Shown: positions 1-6,438 of the stretch, piece by piece
Layout: every line of letters begins with the position of its first letter
Position numbering within the stretch: the first letter of the stretch is position 1
Origin: JBEKHT01 sp050012135
GTDB taxonomy: Bacteria > Chloroflexota > Anaerolineae > Anaerolineales > RBG-16-64-43
Direction of reading: 5' to 3'
Length of the DNA: 13,772 nt
Assembly (NCBI GenBank): GCA_050012135.1
Contig: JBEKHT010000056.1
Location: 1 to 13,772 of the forward strand
The notes under the pieces: generated by a model
Databases searched by the model: none
Told to the model about the DNA's origin: nothing
What the model saw: only the letters and a program-made list of their open reading frames with translations
Translations under genes and position numbers: made by a program

Positions 1-466
1 GCGGGTCGAGGCGGGCAGCCTGTGGGCGAACTACGAGGCCACGCGGGGTTCGGCCTTTGGGCCCGAGGTGAAGCGACGCATCATGCTGGGCACGTATGCC
101 CTATCGGCGGGATACTACGATGCCTACTACGGTCAGGCCCAGAAGGTGCGGACCTTGATTCGGACCGACTTTGAGCAAGCCTTCGAGAAAGTGGACGTGG
201 TTGCTTGTCCGGTGGCACCGACGACTGCCTTTCGCATCGGGGAGAAGACCAACGACCCCCTGGCGATGTACCTGGAGGATGTCTTCACCCTGCCTGCCAA
301 CTTGGCCGGCATCCCGGGGCTGGCCCTGCCCTGCGGTTTCGATGAGAGCGGCCTCCCCATCGGGCTGCAGCTCAACGCGCCTCAACTGGGCGAGGAAATG
401 CTCTTTCGAGTCGGCTGGGCCTATCAGCAGGTCACCGCGTGGGACAAGGAGGCCCCTGCGCAATGA
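1..466 (+). CDS. gatA: Aspartyl/glutamyl-tRNA amidotransferase subunit A, C-terminal part (5' end outside window)
   Basis: GatA is the amidase subunit of GatCAB. It releases ammonia from glutamine, which is used to convert Glu-tRNA(Gln) or Asp-tRNA(Asn) to the amidated form in the cytoplasm. The frame is open from base 2 and codes for the last 154 residues, ending in TGA at 464-466. Recognisable late-GatA blocks are the GPEVKRRIMLGTYALSAGYYDAYY stretch (bases about 62-127), then KVRTLIRTDFEQAFEKVDV, CPVAPTTAF, and the PANLAGIPGLALPCGF...GLPIGLQL block near the C-terminus. The catalytic Lys-Ser-Ser residues lie upstream of the window, so activity cannot be judged. The stop overlaps the next gene's ATG by 4 bases (ATGA), implying translational coupling. 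gatB lies 3 kb downstream, beyond four unrelated genes; gatC is not seen. The family assignment is secure. Confidence 0.95.
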   Translation, partial: RVEAGSLWANYEATRGSAFGPEVKRRIMLGTYALSAGYYDAYYGQAQKVRTLIRTDFEQAFEKVDVVACPVAPTTAFRIGEKTNDPLAMYLEDVFTLPANLAGIPGLALPCGFDESGLPIGLQLNAPQLGEEMLFRVGWAYQQVTAWDKEAPAQ

Positions 467-1455
467 GAGTCATATTGCCCATGGCCGGTTTCGGCACGCG
501 CCTGCGACCCCTCACCTGGAGCAAGCCCAAACCGCTGGTCCCCGTGGCGGGAAAGCCCATCCTGGGCCACGTGCTCGATATGTTCGAGTCCCTGCAGAAC
601 GTCGAAGAAGTGGTCTTTATCGTTGGCTACATGGGGGACCAGGTAGAGGAATACGTCAAGCGCGCCTATTCTCACCTGCAGGCGCGCTACGTTGAGCAAA
701 GAGAGATGCTCGGCCAGTCTCACGCGCTCTGGCTGGCCCGCGAGCACATCCGCGGACCCATTCTGGTGCTTTTCGTTGACACCCTCATCGAAACCGATCT
801 GGAGCAGATCGTGGGCAAAGAACGAGAGGCCGTGGCCTGGGTGAAGGCGGTGCAAGACCCCCGGCGGTTTGGTGTGGCGGAATTGGGCCGGGATGGCTGG
901 GTCAAACGCTTGGTGGAAAAGCCACCCGACCTCGAGAACAACCTGGTGGTGGTTGGTTGTTACTACCTGCCCTCCGGCGAGGATCTCATCTCGGCCATCC
1001 AGGAGCAGATGCGGCGCAAGATCCAACTGAACGGCGAGTTCTTCCTGGCAGACGCACTGAACGTGATGCTGGAGGACGGCTTGAAGATGAAGGTGAGGGA
1101 GGTCCAGGTTTGGGAGGACTGCGGGAAGCCGGAGGCCTTGCTGCACACGAATCGTTACCTGCTGGACCATGGGAAGGAGAACTCCAGCCGAGTCCACGGT
1201 GCGGACTTGGTCATCGTGCCGCCCGTGTTTATCGATCCGGCCGCCCGGGCGAACCGCTCGATCATCGGTCCCTACGCCTCGTTGGCCGCCGGTTGCGTGG
1301 TGGAAAGCTCCATCGTGCAGGATTCCATCGTGGATGAGGAAGCCGAGATCTCGGATGCGGTTCTCACCGGATCGCTGGTGGGGAGGCAGGCGCGCATCCG
1401 CGGCCGGTATCGTTCGATCATCGTGGGCGACTCTTCGGAAGTGGGCTTCGAGTAA
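463..1455 (+). CDS. Sugar-phosphate nucleotidyltransferase (RmlA/GlmU-like)
   Basis: This is a 330-aa NTP-transferase that probably couples a sugar-1-phosphate to a nucleoside triphosphate, giving an activated sugar for glycan or cell-surface synthesis. The N-terminus shows the signature MAGFGTRLRPLT...PKPLVPVAGKP (residues 7-34: the G-x-G-T-R loop and the PKP lysine). The metal-binding aspartate is probably D106 in LFVDT, where many relatives have GDT. The VEKP motif follows near residue 151. Residues about 245-325 are hexapeptide-like (SIIGPYASLAAGCVVESSIVQDSIVDEEAEI), consistent with a left-handed beta-helix C-domain. The ATG at 463 is chosen over an in-frame GTG at 439 because the conserved motif starts right after it and it overlaps the gatA stop as ATGA. 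The sugar and nucleotide cannot be read from sequence: glucose-1-P thymidylyl-, uridylyl- or mannose-1-P guanylyltransferase are all possible. Confidence 0.9.
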   Translation: MRVILPMAGFGTRLRPLTWSKPKPLVPVAGKPILGHVLDMFESLQNVEEVVFIVGYMGDQVEEYVKRAYSHLQARYVEQREMLGQSHALWLAREHIRGPILVLFVDTLIETDLEQIVGKEREAVAWVKAVQDPRRFGVAELGRDGWVKRLVEKPPDLENNLVVVGCYYLPSGEDLISAIQEQMRRKIQLNGEFFLADALNVMLEDGLKMKVREVQVWEDCGKPEALLHTNRYLLDHGKENSSRVHGADLVIVPPVFIDPAARANRSIIGPYASLAAGCVVESSIVQDSIVDEEAEISDAVLTGSLVGRQARIRGRYRSIIVGDSSEVGFE

Positions 1456-1494
1456 GCGGGGTTCCGCTCCAGGGATTACGGGCGAGGGAGGGCC

Positions 1495-1710
1495 GTGGAC
1501 TTCAAGGTGGAGTGCTATTCCGGCTATGAATACGCCGAACGCCCGGTGGCCTTTACCTGGGAGGGCCGGACCCACCCGATTGAAGCCATCGAAGGCGAGT
1601 GGCGCATCGCGGGCGGCAAGCGTTTTCGAGTTCGAACGCGGGAGGGCCAGGCCTTTGACCTTTTCTATGAGGAACTCTGTGACGAGTGGCGCATTCGGCC
1701 CCTGCTCTAG
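1495..1710 (+). CDS. Small conserved-looking protein, possibly DUF6504-like
   Basis: This is a 71-aa acidic/aromatic protein with a compact all-beta look: a central FTWEGRTHPIEAIEGEWRI stretch, then RFRVRTREGQAFDLFYE and a final DEWRI. There is no signal peptide or membrane segment. The start is GTG at 1495, preceded by a purine-rich GAGGGAGGG (1484-1492) as ribosome binding site. It lies 39 bases after the nucleotidyltransferase and 81 before the aminotransferase ATG, so it is probably co-transcribed. The pattern of W/R residues with a short beta-rich body recalls DUF6504-type small proteins, but that is from memory only. No function can be stated. Confidence 0.65.
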   Translation: MDFKVECYSGYEYAERPVAFTWEGRTHPIEAIEGEWRIAGGKRFRVRTREGQAFDLFYEELCDEWRIRPLL

Positions 1711-1791
1711 GGGCGGGCCCGACTGGGGATATGGGTGGCGGGCCTCCCAGGCACAAGTCGGCCGCGTTCCGTTTTGATCCAGGAGACCTCC

Positions 1792-2952
1792 ATGCCATCC
1801 TTCCTTGCCCGCCGAATCGTCGAGGTGCCCCCATCCGGCATTCGCCAATTCTTCGATATCGCTGCCACAATGAAAGAGGTCATCTCCCTGGGGATCGGAG
1901 AGCCGGACTTCGTCACCCCCACGCCGGTGCTCCAGGCAGGGATCGACTCCCTCCAGCAGGGGCAGACCCACTACACCTCCAACTCGGGCCTGCTGGAGCT
2001 GCGCGAGGCGCTCAGCCTCCACCTGCACAACCTGTACGGGGTCCGCTATCAACCCGAAGACGAGATTCTTCTGACCGTCGGGGTCTCGGAGGCCCTCTAC
2101 CTGGCCCTGACCGCCGTCCTCAATCCCGAGGATGAGGTGATCGTGCCTCAGCCCTGCTTTGTCGCCTATGTTCCGGAGGTCATCTTTGCGGGCGGGGTTC
2201 CGGTGACGGTACCGACGCGGGTCGAGGAGGGCTTTCAGGTCACCGCCGAGGCGATTGAGAGGAAGCTGACCCCGCGGACGAAGGTCGTCCTGATGGGTTA
2301 CCCCAACAACCCGACCGGGGCCGTGATGGAACGAGAGAAGCTCGAGCAGATCGCCCAGCTAGCTGAGCAGCACAATCTGCTGGTCATTTCCGACGAGATC
2401 TACGATCGTCTGGTGTACGGGCAGAAGCACCTCTGTTTCGCCTCGTTCGCAGGCATGCGCGAACGCACGATCACTCTGGGGGGATTCTCCAAGGACTATG
2501 CCATGACCGGATGGCGCATCGGGTACGCCGCGGCTCCGGCCGAACTGCTCGCGGCCATGCGCAAGATCCATCAATACACCATTATGTCCGCACCGACCCC
2601 GGCGCAGCACGCGGCCTGGGCGGCCCTGAGGTCCGGCGAAAGCTTCGTGCACGAAATGCTGAGCGAGTACGATCGCCGCCGCCGGATGATCGTGGCGGGC
2701 CTGAACCAATTGGGTTTGGATTGTTTCGAGCCGAAAGGGGCCTTCTACACCTTCCCCTCCATCCGGCGCAGCGGTATGGAGGATGAGGAGTTTGCCCGGC
2801 GACTTCTGGAAGAGGAGCACGTCGCCGTTGTTCCCGGCCGGGCTTTTGGAAAGAGCGGCGAGGGGTTTGTGCGTTGCTCCTACGCCACCGCCTATGAGAA
2901 GATCGAGGAGGCCCTCCAGCGAATGGGCCGCTTCTTGAGCCGCCACGGGTGA
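1792..2952 (+). CDS. Class I/II pyridoxal-phosphate aminotransferase (aspartate aminotransferase-like)
   Basis: This 386-aa cytoplasmic PLP enzyme probably transfers an amino group between an amino acid and a 2-oxo acid. Visible fold-type I landmarks are the N-terminal SLGIGEPDF, the PNNPTG motif (residues 171-176), D201 and Y204 in SDEIYD (pyridine nitrogen and O3' contacts), the Schiff-base lysine K234 in GFSKDYAMTGWRIGY, and R361 in FVRCSYA (substrate alpha-carboxylate). Length is normal for the AspAT Igamma-type group. The start is ATG at 1792 with AGGAG at 1780-1784; an upstream in-frame GTG at 1735 would add residues unlike the family. The stop overlaps the GTG of the next gene (GTGA). 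Substrate is uncertain: aspartate, alanine, aromatic or other donors are possible. The glutamate dehydrogenase downstream could recycle the glutamate/2-oxoglutarate pair. Confidence 0.93.
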   Translation: MPSFLARRIVEVPPSGIRQFFDIAATMKEVISLGIGEPDFVTPTPVLQAGIDSLQQGQTHYTSNSGLLELREALSLHLHNLYGVRYQPEDEILLTVGVSEALYLALTAVLNPEDEVIVPQPCFVAYVPEVIFAGGVPVTVPTRVEEGFQVTAEAIERKLTPRTKVVLMGYPNNPTGAVMEREKLEQIAQLAEQHNLLVISDEIYDRLVYGQKHLCFASFAGMRERTITLGGFSKDYAMTGWRIGYAAAPAELLAAMRKIHQYTIMSAPTPAQHAAWAALRSGESFVHEMLSEYDRRRRMIVAGLNQLGLDCFEPKGAFYTFPSIRRSGMEDEEFARRLLEEEHVAVVPGRAFGKSGEGFVRCSYATAYEKIEEALQRMGRFLSRHG

Positions 2953-3407
2953 CCGAAAGGATGAGGCCCAGGGGCTCCTCGCCGCGCGATGTGCTCGACA
3001 AGCTCGGCCTCCGTCCGGGCCAAGCCGTGCGAGTCGTCGGTCCTGGAGACCGCCCATTGCTTGCCCGAGTGCGCGCCCGTCTCCGGCGTCGTCTGGCGGG
3101 GAAGGCACCCCCGGCCGAACTGATTCTCTTCTGGCCCCGGGCGGCCTTCGAAATCACGGATCATCTGCGCTCCCTGCGCGCGTCCATTTTGCCGGAGGGG
3201 GTCATCTGGGTGATCACGCCCAAGAAGGGGTGTCTCGGTTCCAACGGCATGCCCTATCTCAACCAGACCGATCTCATCCCGCTGGGCTTGGCGGCGGGGC
3301 TGGTGGACAACAAGACCTGTTCGCTTTCCGGAAAGGAAAGTGCCATGCGCTTCGTTCTCCGCAAGAAGGACCGATCCGGGGCAGCCGGGGGTCGGCGCCC
3401 GGGATGA
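2949..3407 (+). CDS. DUF3052-like protein
   Basis: This is a 152-aa protein of unknown function. The segment VLDKLGLRPGQAVRVVG (about residues 15-31), the GVIWVITPKKG strand-turn (about 83-93) and a C-terminal DLIPLGLAAGLVDNKTCSLSGKESAMRFVLRKK resemble DUF3052, small proteins best known to me from Actinobacteria. It is basic in the middle (RVRARLRRRLAGK) and has no membrane segment. GTG at 2949 overlaps the aminotransferase TGA by 4 bases, which favours that start through coupling. ATG at 2961, just after AAAGG, is a good alternative (148 aa). The C-terminus is a basic, low-complexity tail. A GC-rich inverted repeat (3387-3393/3406-3412) covers the stop codon but has no T-tract. Family match is moderately sure; function is unknown. 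Confidence 0.8.
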   Translation: MTERMRPRGSSPRDVLDKLGLRPGQAVRVVGPGDRPLLARVRARLRRRLAGKAPPAELILFWPRAAFEITDHLRSLRASILPEGVIWVITPKKGCLGSNGMPYLNQTDLIPLGLAAGLVDNKTCSLSGKESAMRFVLRKKDRSGAAGGRRPG

Positions 3408-3495
3408 CCCCCCCTGTCCCGATCCCCAAGGTCGCAAGAACGCGAGAGGGCAGCGCACCGTCTGAGGAATTTGTCCTGCGCTCACGTTTCCGGAC

Positions 3496-3509
3496 GGGGG
3501 AGGCCTAAA
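3496..3509 (+). promoter_or_regulatory. Shine-Dalgarno that selects a CTG start for gatB
   Basis: GGGGGAGG at 3496-3503 is followed by a six-base spacer (CCTAAA) and then an in-frame CTG at 3510-3512. This is the only well-spaced Shine-Dalgarno near the beginning of gatB. The competing TTG at 3471 has GAGG only three bases away, which is too close. Confidence 0.6.
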
Positions 3510-4994
3510 CTGACCGGGACGACTTACGAGCCGGTGGTGGGTCTGGAAGTCCACGCCGAGCTGTTGACGCGGACCAAGATGTTCTGCGACAGCCCGGTGG
3601 TGGATTCCACCTCGGCCTTGCCGAACAGCGCGGTCTGTCCCGTTTGCCTTGGGCTTCCGGGGACCCTGCCGGTCATTAATCGGCGGGCGGTGGAACTGGC
3701 TCTGCGGGTGGCTTTAGCCCTGGGGTGTGAGGTGCCCTCGGTCAGCGTGTTTGCACGCAAGAACTACTTTTACCCCGACTTGCCGAAAGGGTATCAGATC
3801 TCGCAGTATGAACTGCCGCTGGCGACCGGTGGGAGGCTGGTCCTGCGGACGGACGGGGGGCCAAAATCCGTGCGCGTGCGGCGCGTGCATCTCGAAGAGG
3901 ACACAGGAAAACTATTTCACATGGAGGCCCATCCCCCCTACAGTCTGGTCGACTTCAATCGGGCCGGCGTGCCGCTGCTGGAGGTGGTCTCTGAGCCGGA
4001 CCTGCATTCCGTGGCCGAGGTCAAGGCCTACGCGATGGGGCTGCGGCGGCTGCTCTGCTATCTGGAGGTGAGTAGCGGAGACATGGAGAAGGGAGCCATG
4101 CGGCTCGAGGCGAATGTTTCTATTCGGCCGCTGGGACGACAGGAGCTCGGGACTCGCGTGGAAATCAAGAACCTCAATAGCTTTCGCGCCTTGGCCCATT
4201 CCGTCGAGTACGAAATCGAACGCCAAGAGGCCGTGCTCGAGAAGGGCGGTACGATTCTGCAAGAGACCCTGGGGTGGGACGAGTCGGCCGGGGTTACGGT
4301 GACCCAGCGCTCCAAGGAAGAAGCCCATGATTACCGCTACTTCCCCGAGCCTGATCTGCCGCCCCTGGAGGTGGATCGAGCTTGGCTCAACCAGATTGCG
4401 GCCTCCCTGCCGGAGTTGCCTCACCAGCGCCTGGAAAGGCTGCCGGGGCAGTACGGTATCTCGCCGGCCCAGGCCGATCGCATCACGGCCGAGAAGGAAA
4501 CTGCCGATTACTTTGAGAGGGCGGTCGCGGCCACACGCGTCGCCAAGCCCAAGATGCTTGCCGCTTGGCTGGTGGGAGATCTGTTTGGTTTGCTCAACGC
4601 CAGAGGCAAGCCCCTCATCCGGCTGGAAGGCCAGCCGGAGATTGCCCCGAACGACTTGGCCGGGCTGGTAGACTTGGTCGCCTCGGGGACCGTCACCGGG
4701 CCTACGGCGAAGTCCTTGCTGGAGACCATGCTCGACACGGGGAAATCGGCCAGGGCACTGGTGGAAGAACGCGGACTGGGACAGATCGATGATGCCGATG
4801 CTCTGGAGGGTCTGATTGCTCGCGTTGTGGGCGACCATCCGGAGCAGGTGGAACTGTACCGCTCGGGCAAGCGCACCGTGCTAGAGTGGCTGCTGGGTCA
4901 GGTGATGAAGGCGAGCCGGGGAAGGGCCAATCCCTCCCGGGTGCGGAGCCTGCTGGAAGAACAACTGTCCTCGGCCGGACCCAAGGAGGCATAG
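3510..4994 (+). CDS. gatB: Aspartyl/glutamyl-tRNA amidotransferase subunit B
   Basis: GatB binds the mischarged Glu-tRNA(Gln)/Asp-tRNA(Asn), phosphorylates the side-chain carboxylate and accepts ammonia channelled from GatA. The protein has about 494 residues, close to the usual 475-500. Diagnostic blocks are VGLEVHAELLT, NSAVCPVCLGLPGTLPVIN (the zinc-site cysteine pair region), the KNYFYPDLPKGYQISQYE block, HLEEDTGKL, DFNRAGVPLLEVVSEPD, the EANVS...EIKNLNSF stretch, and SKEEAHDYRYFPEPDLPPL. The C-terminal third is the YqeY-like helical tail domain. Family members begin a few residues before YE.V.GLEVH, which fits a CTG start at 3510 after a strong GGAGG. TTG at 3471 would add 13 atypical residues. 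Four genes separate it from gatA. Two small inverted repeats sit over and after the stop codon (4984-5019). Confidence 0.93.
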   Translation: MTGTTYEPVVGLEVHAELLTRTKMFCDSPVVDSTSALPNSAVCPVCLGLPGTLPVINRRAVELALRVALALGCEVPSVSVFARKNYFYPDLPKGYQISQYELPLATGGRLVLRTDGGPKSVRVRRVHLEEDTGKLFHMEAHPPYSLVDFNRAGVPLLEVVSEPDLHSVAEVKAYAMGLRRLLCYLEVSSGDMEKGAMRLEANVSIRPLGRQELGTRVEIKNLNSFRALAHSVEYEIERQEAVLEKGGTILQETLGWDESAGVTVTQRSKEEAHDYRYFPEPDLPPLEVDRAWLNQIAASLPELPHQRLERLPGQYGISPAQADRITAEKETADYFERAVAATRVAKPKMLAAWLVGDLFGLLNARGKPLIRLEGQPEIAPNDLAGLVDLVASGTVTGPTAKSLLETMLDTGKSARALVEERGLGQIDDADALEGLIARVVGDHPEQVELYRSGKRTVLEWLLGQVMKASRGRANPSRVRSLLEEQLSSAGPKEA

Positions 4995-5019
4995 GACCTC
5001 CTGGAAACTCGGGAGTTTC
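4984..5019 (+). other. Two adjacent inverted repeats at the gatB 3' end
   Basis: AGGAGG (4984-4989) can pair with CCTCCT (4997-5002) across a 7-base loop that contains the gatB TAG. Immediately after, GAAACTC (5004-5010) and GAGTTTC (5013-5019) form a second perfect inverted repeat. No T-run follows, so a classical terminator is unlikely. It could be an mRNA-processing, attenuation or stabilising element between gatB and the dehydrogenase. The pairing is seen; the role is inferred. Confidence 0.35.
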
Positions 5020-5105
5020 GTCACTAGGTTCAAACGCTCTTTTCGGAAACCATGTTCGACGCCGATCCGGCAATCCTGATGGCAGAGACGAGGCGTAGAG
5101 ACACG

Positions 5106-6389
5106 ATGGAATCAACCAACCCTTTCCAACTTGCCCAAGCACAGTTCGATCGGGGGGCGGACCTGCTGGGTCTTCCTGAGCATGTGCGCGCCTTGCTGCG
5201 CTGGCCGATGCGGGAGTTTCACTTTCGCATCCCGGTGCGAATGGATGACGGGCGCCTGCGCATGTTCCAGGGATTTCGGGTTCAGCACAATGACGCTCGG
5301 GGTCCCAACAAAGGGGGTATTCGCTTCCATCCCAATGAGACCATCGACACGGTGCGCGCCCTGGCGACCTGGATGACCTGGAAATGTGCCGTCGCCGACA
5401 TTCCCCTGGGGGGCGGCAAAGGCGGAGTCGTTGTCAACCCGGCCTCGCTCTCGGTCAGCGAAAAGGAACGCCTGTGCCGAGGCTGGGTGGGTGCCATGTG
5501 GAAGAATATCGGGCCGCGCATTGACGTGCCGGCTCCCGATGTGGGCACCACCCCCCAGATGATGGCTTGGATGATGGACGAATACTCCCGTTTGGTGGGC
5601 CAGTACACGCCGGGGGCCTTCACGGGAAAACCGGTGGGCGCCGGCGGCTCCCTGGGCAGAACGGAGGCTACAGGGTTCGGAGTGATCCACACCGTGCGAG
5701 AGGCGATGAAGCACCTCCAGATCAATCCCCGCGAAAGCCTGGCGGCCCTGCAGGGATTTGGGAACGTGGCCCAGTACGCAGCGATCGGCTTCCGGGAGAT
5801 CTTGGGTGGCAAGGTGGCGTGTGTTTCCTGCTACGATGCCGCCGAGAAGAAGTCCTACACCTTCTCGCACCCGGAAGGGGTCGACGCGCGTTTCCTGCAA
5901 ACCATTACGGACCAGTATGGGAGCATCGACCAAGCCAAGGCCAAGGCGGCGGGCTACCAGCGGGAAGACGGCTCCGCCTGGATTGCCAAGGAGGTCGATG
6001 TCCTCATTCCGGCCGCGATTGAGGAGCAGCTGACCGCGGAAACCTCGCCCCAGATTCACAAGCGGGTCAAGATCATTGCCGAGGGCGCGAACGGGCCGAC
6101 GACTATGAAGGCCGATGAGCTCATCCGCCAGCGGGGCATCTTCCTCATCCCCGACTTCCTGTGCAATGCAGGGGGAGTAACCACCTCCTACTTTGAGTCC
6201 GTCCAAAATGACATGAATTTCTACTGGTCGCGCGAAGAGGTGCTCGAGCGGGTTGACCAGAAAATGTCGAGCGCCTTCCAGGCCGTTCTGGAAATGTCCC
6301 TGGAGCGCAAGGTGTCCATGCGCGACGCGGCCTACCTGGTGGCCGTCGACCGGGTCGTGAAGGCGATGCAAATGCGCGGCTGGGTCTAG
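5106..6389 (+). CDS. gdhA: Glu/Leu/Phe/Val-family dehydrogenase, glutamate dehydrogenase type
   Basis: This 427-aa cytoplasmic enzyme probably catalyses reversible oxidative deamination of glutamate to 2-oxoglutarate and ammonia. The N-terminal dimerisation domain contains QGFRVQHNDARGPNKGGIRFHP (substrate lysine K69) and K93 in TWKCAVADIP. The active-site signature IPLGGGKGGVVVNP carries catalytic K105. The Rossmann dinucleotide loop GFGNVA starts at residue 217. DVLIPAAIEEQLT and IIAEGANGPTT follow, then the C-terminal FLCNAGGVTTSYFE. Length fits hexameric bacterial/archaeal GDH. NAD versus NADP preference cannot be settled by eye. ATG at 5106 is chosen because the family starts shortly before NPF..AQ.QFD; in-frame ATGs at 5052 and 5079 would extend it to 445 or 436 aa, and none of the three has a strong ribosome binding site. 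A perfect terminator follows 22 bases after the stop. Confidence 0.93.
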   Translation: MESTNPFQLAQAQFDRGADLLGLPEHVRALLRWPMREFHFRIPVRMDDGRLRMFQGFRVQHNDARGPNKGGIRFHPNETIDTVRALATWMTWKCAVADIPLGGGKGGVVVNPASLSVSEKERLCRGWVGAMWKNIGPRIDVPAPDVGTTPQMMAWMMDEYSRLVGQYTPGAFTGKPVGAGGSLGRTEATGFGVIHTVREAMKHLQINPRESLAALQGFGNVAQYAAIGFREILGGKVACVSCYDAAEKKSYTFSHPEGVDARFLQTITDQYGSIDQAKAKAAGYQREDGSAWIAKEVDVLIPAAIEEQLTAETSPQIHKRVKIIAEGANGPTTMKADELIRQRGIFLIPDFLCNAGGVTTSYFESVQNDMNFYWSREEVLERVDQKMSSAFQAVLEMSLERKVSMRDAAYLVAVDRVVKAMQMRGWV

Positions 6390-6411
6390 AGGCCGCAAGC
6401 CGCACAGCGCC

Positions 6412-6436
6412 GGGGCGGAGCCACTCCGCCCCTTTT
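6412..6436 (+). terminator. Rho-independent terminator after the glutamate dehydrogenase
   Basis: GGGGCGGAG (6412-6420) pairs perfectly with CTCCGCCCC (6424-6432) across a 3-base CCA loop, directly followed by TTTT (6433-6436). A 9-bp GC-rich stem with immediate T-run is the classical intrinsic terminator. It ends the gat-to-gdh transcription run and insulates the pseudogene behind it. Confidence 0.93.
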
Positions 6437-6438
6437 AG

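Noticed and set aside
424..2052. A 542-codon open frame on the minus strand
   Set aside because: It runs antisense to the nucleotidyltransferase and aminotransferase, both with clear motifs. The product is His/Gln/Arg-rich and without family features, as expected for antisense of GC-rich genes.
3387..3412. Inverted repeat GGGGGTC/GACCCCC at the end of the DUF3052-like gene as a terminator
   Set aside because: The 7-bp stem has a 12-base loop and is followed by C-rich sequence, not T residues. The gene order suggests transcription continues into gatB.
5112..6398. A 428-codon open frame on the minus strand
   Set aside because: It mirrors the glutamate dehydrogenase gene codon for codon and shows no recognisable domain.
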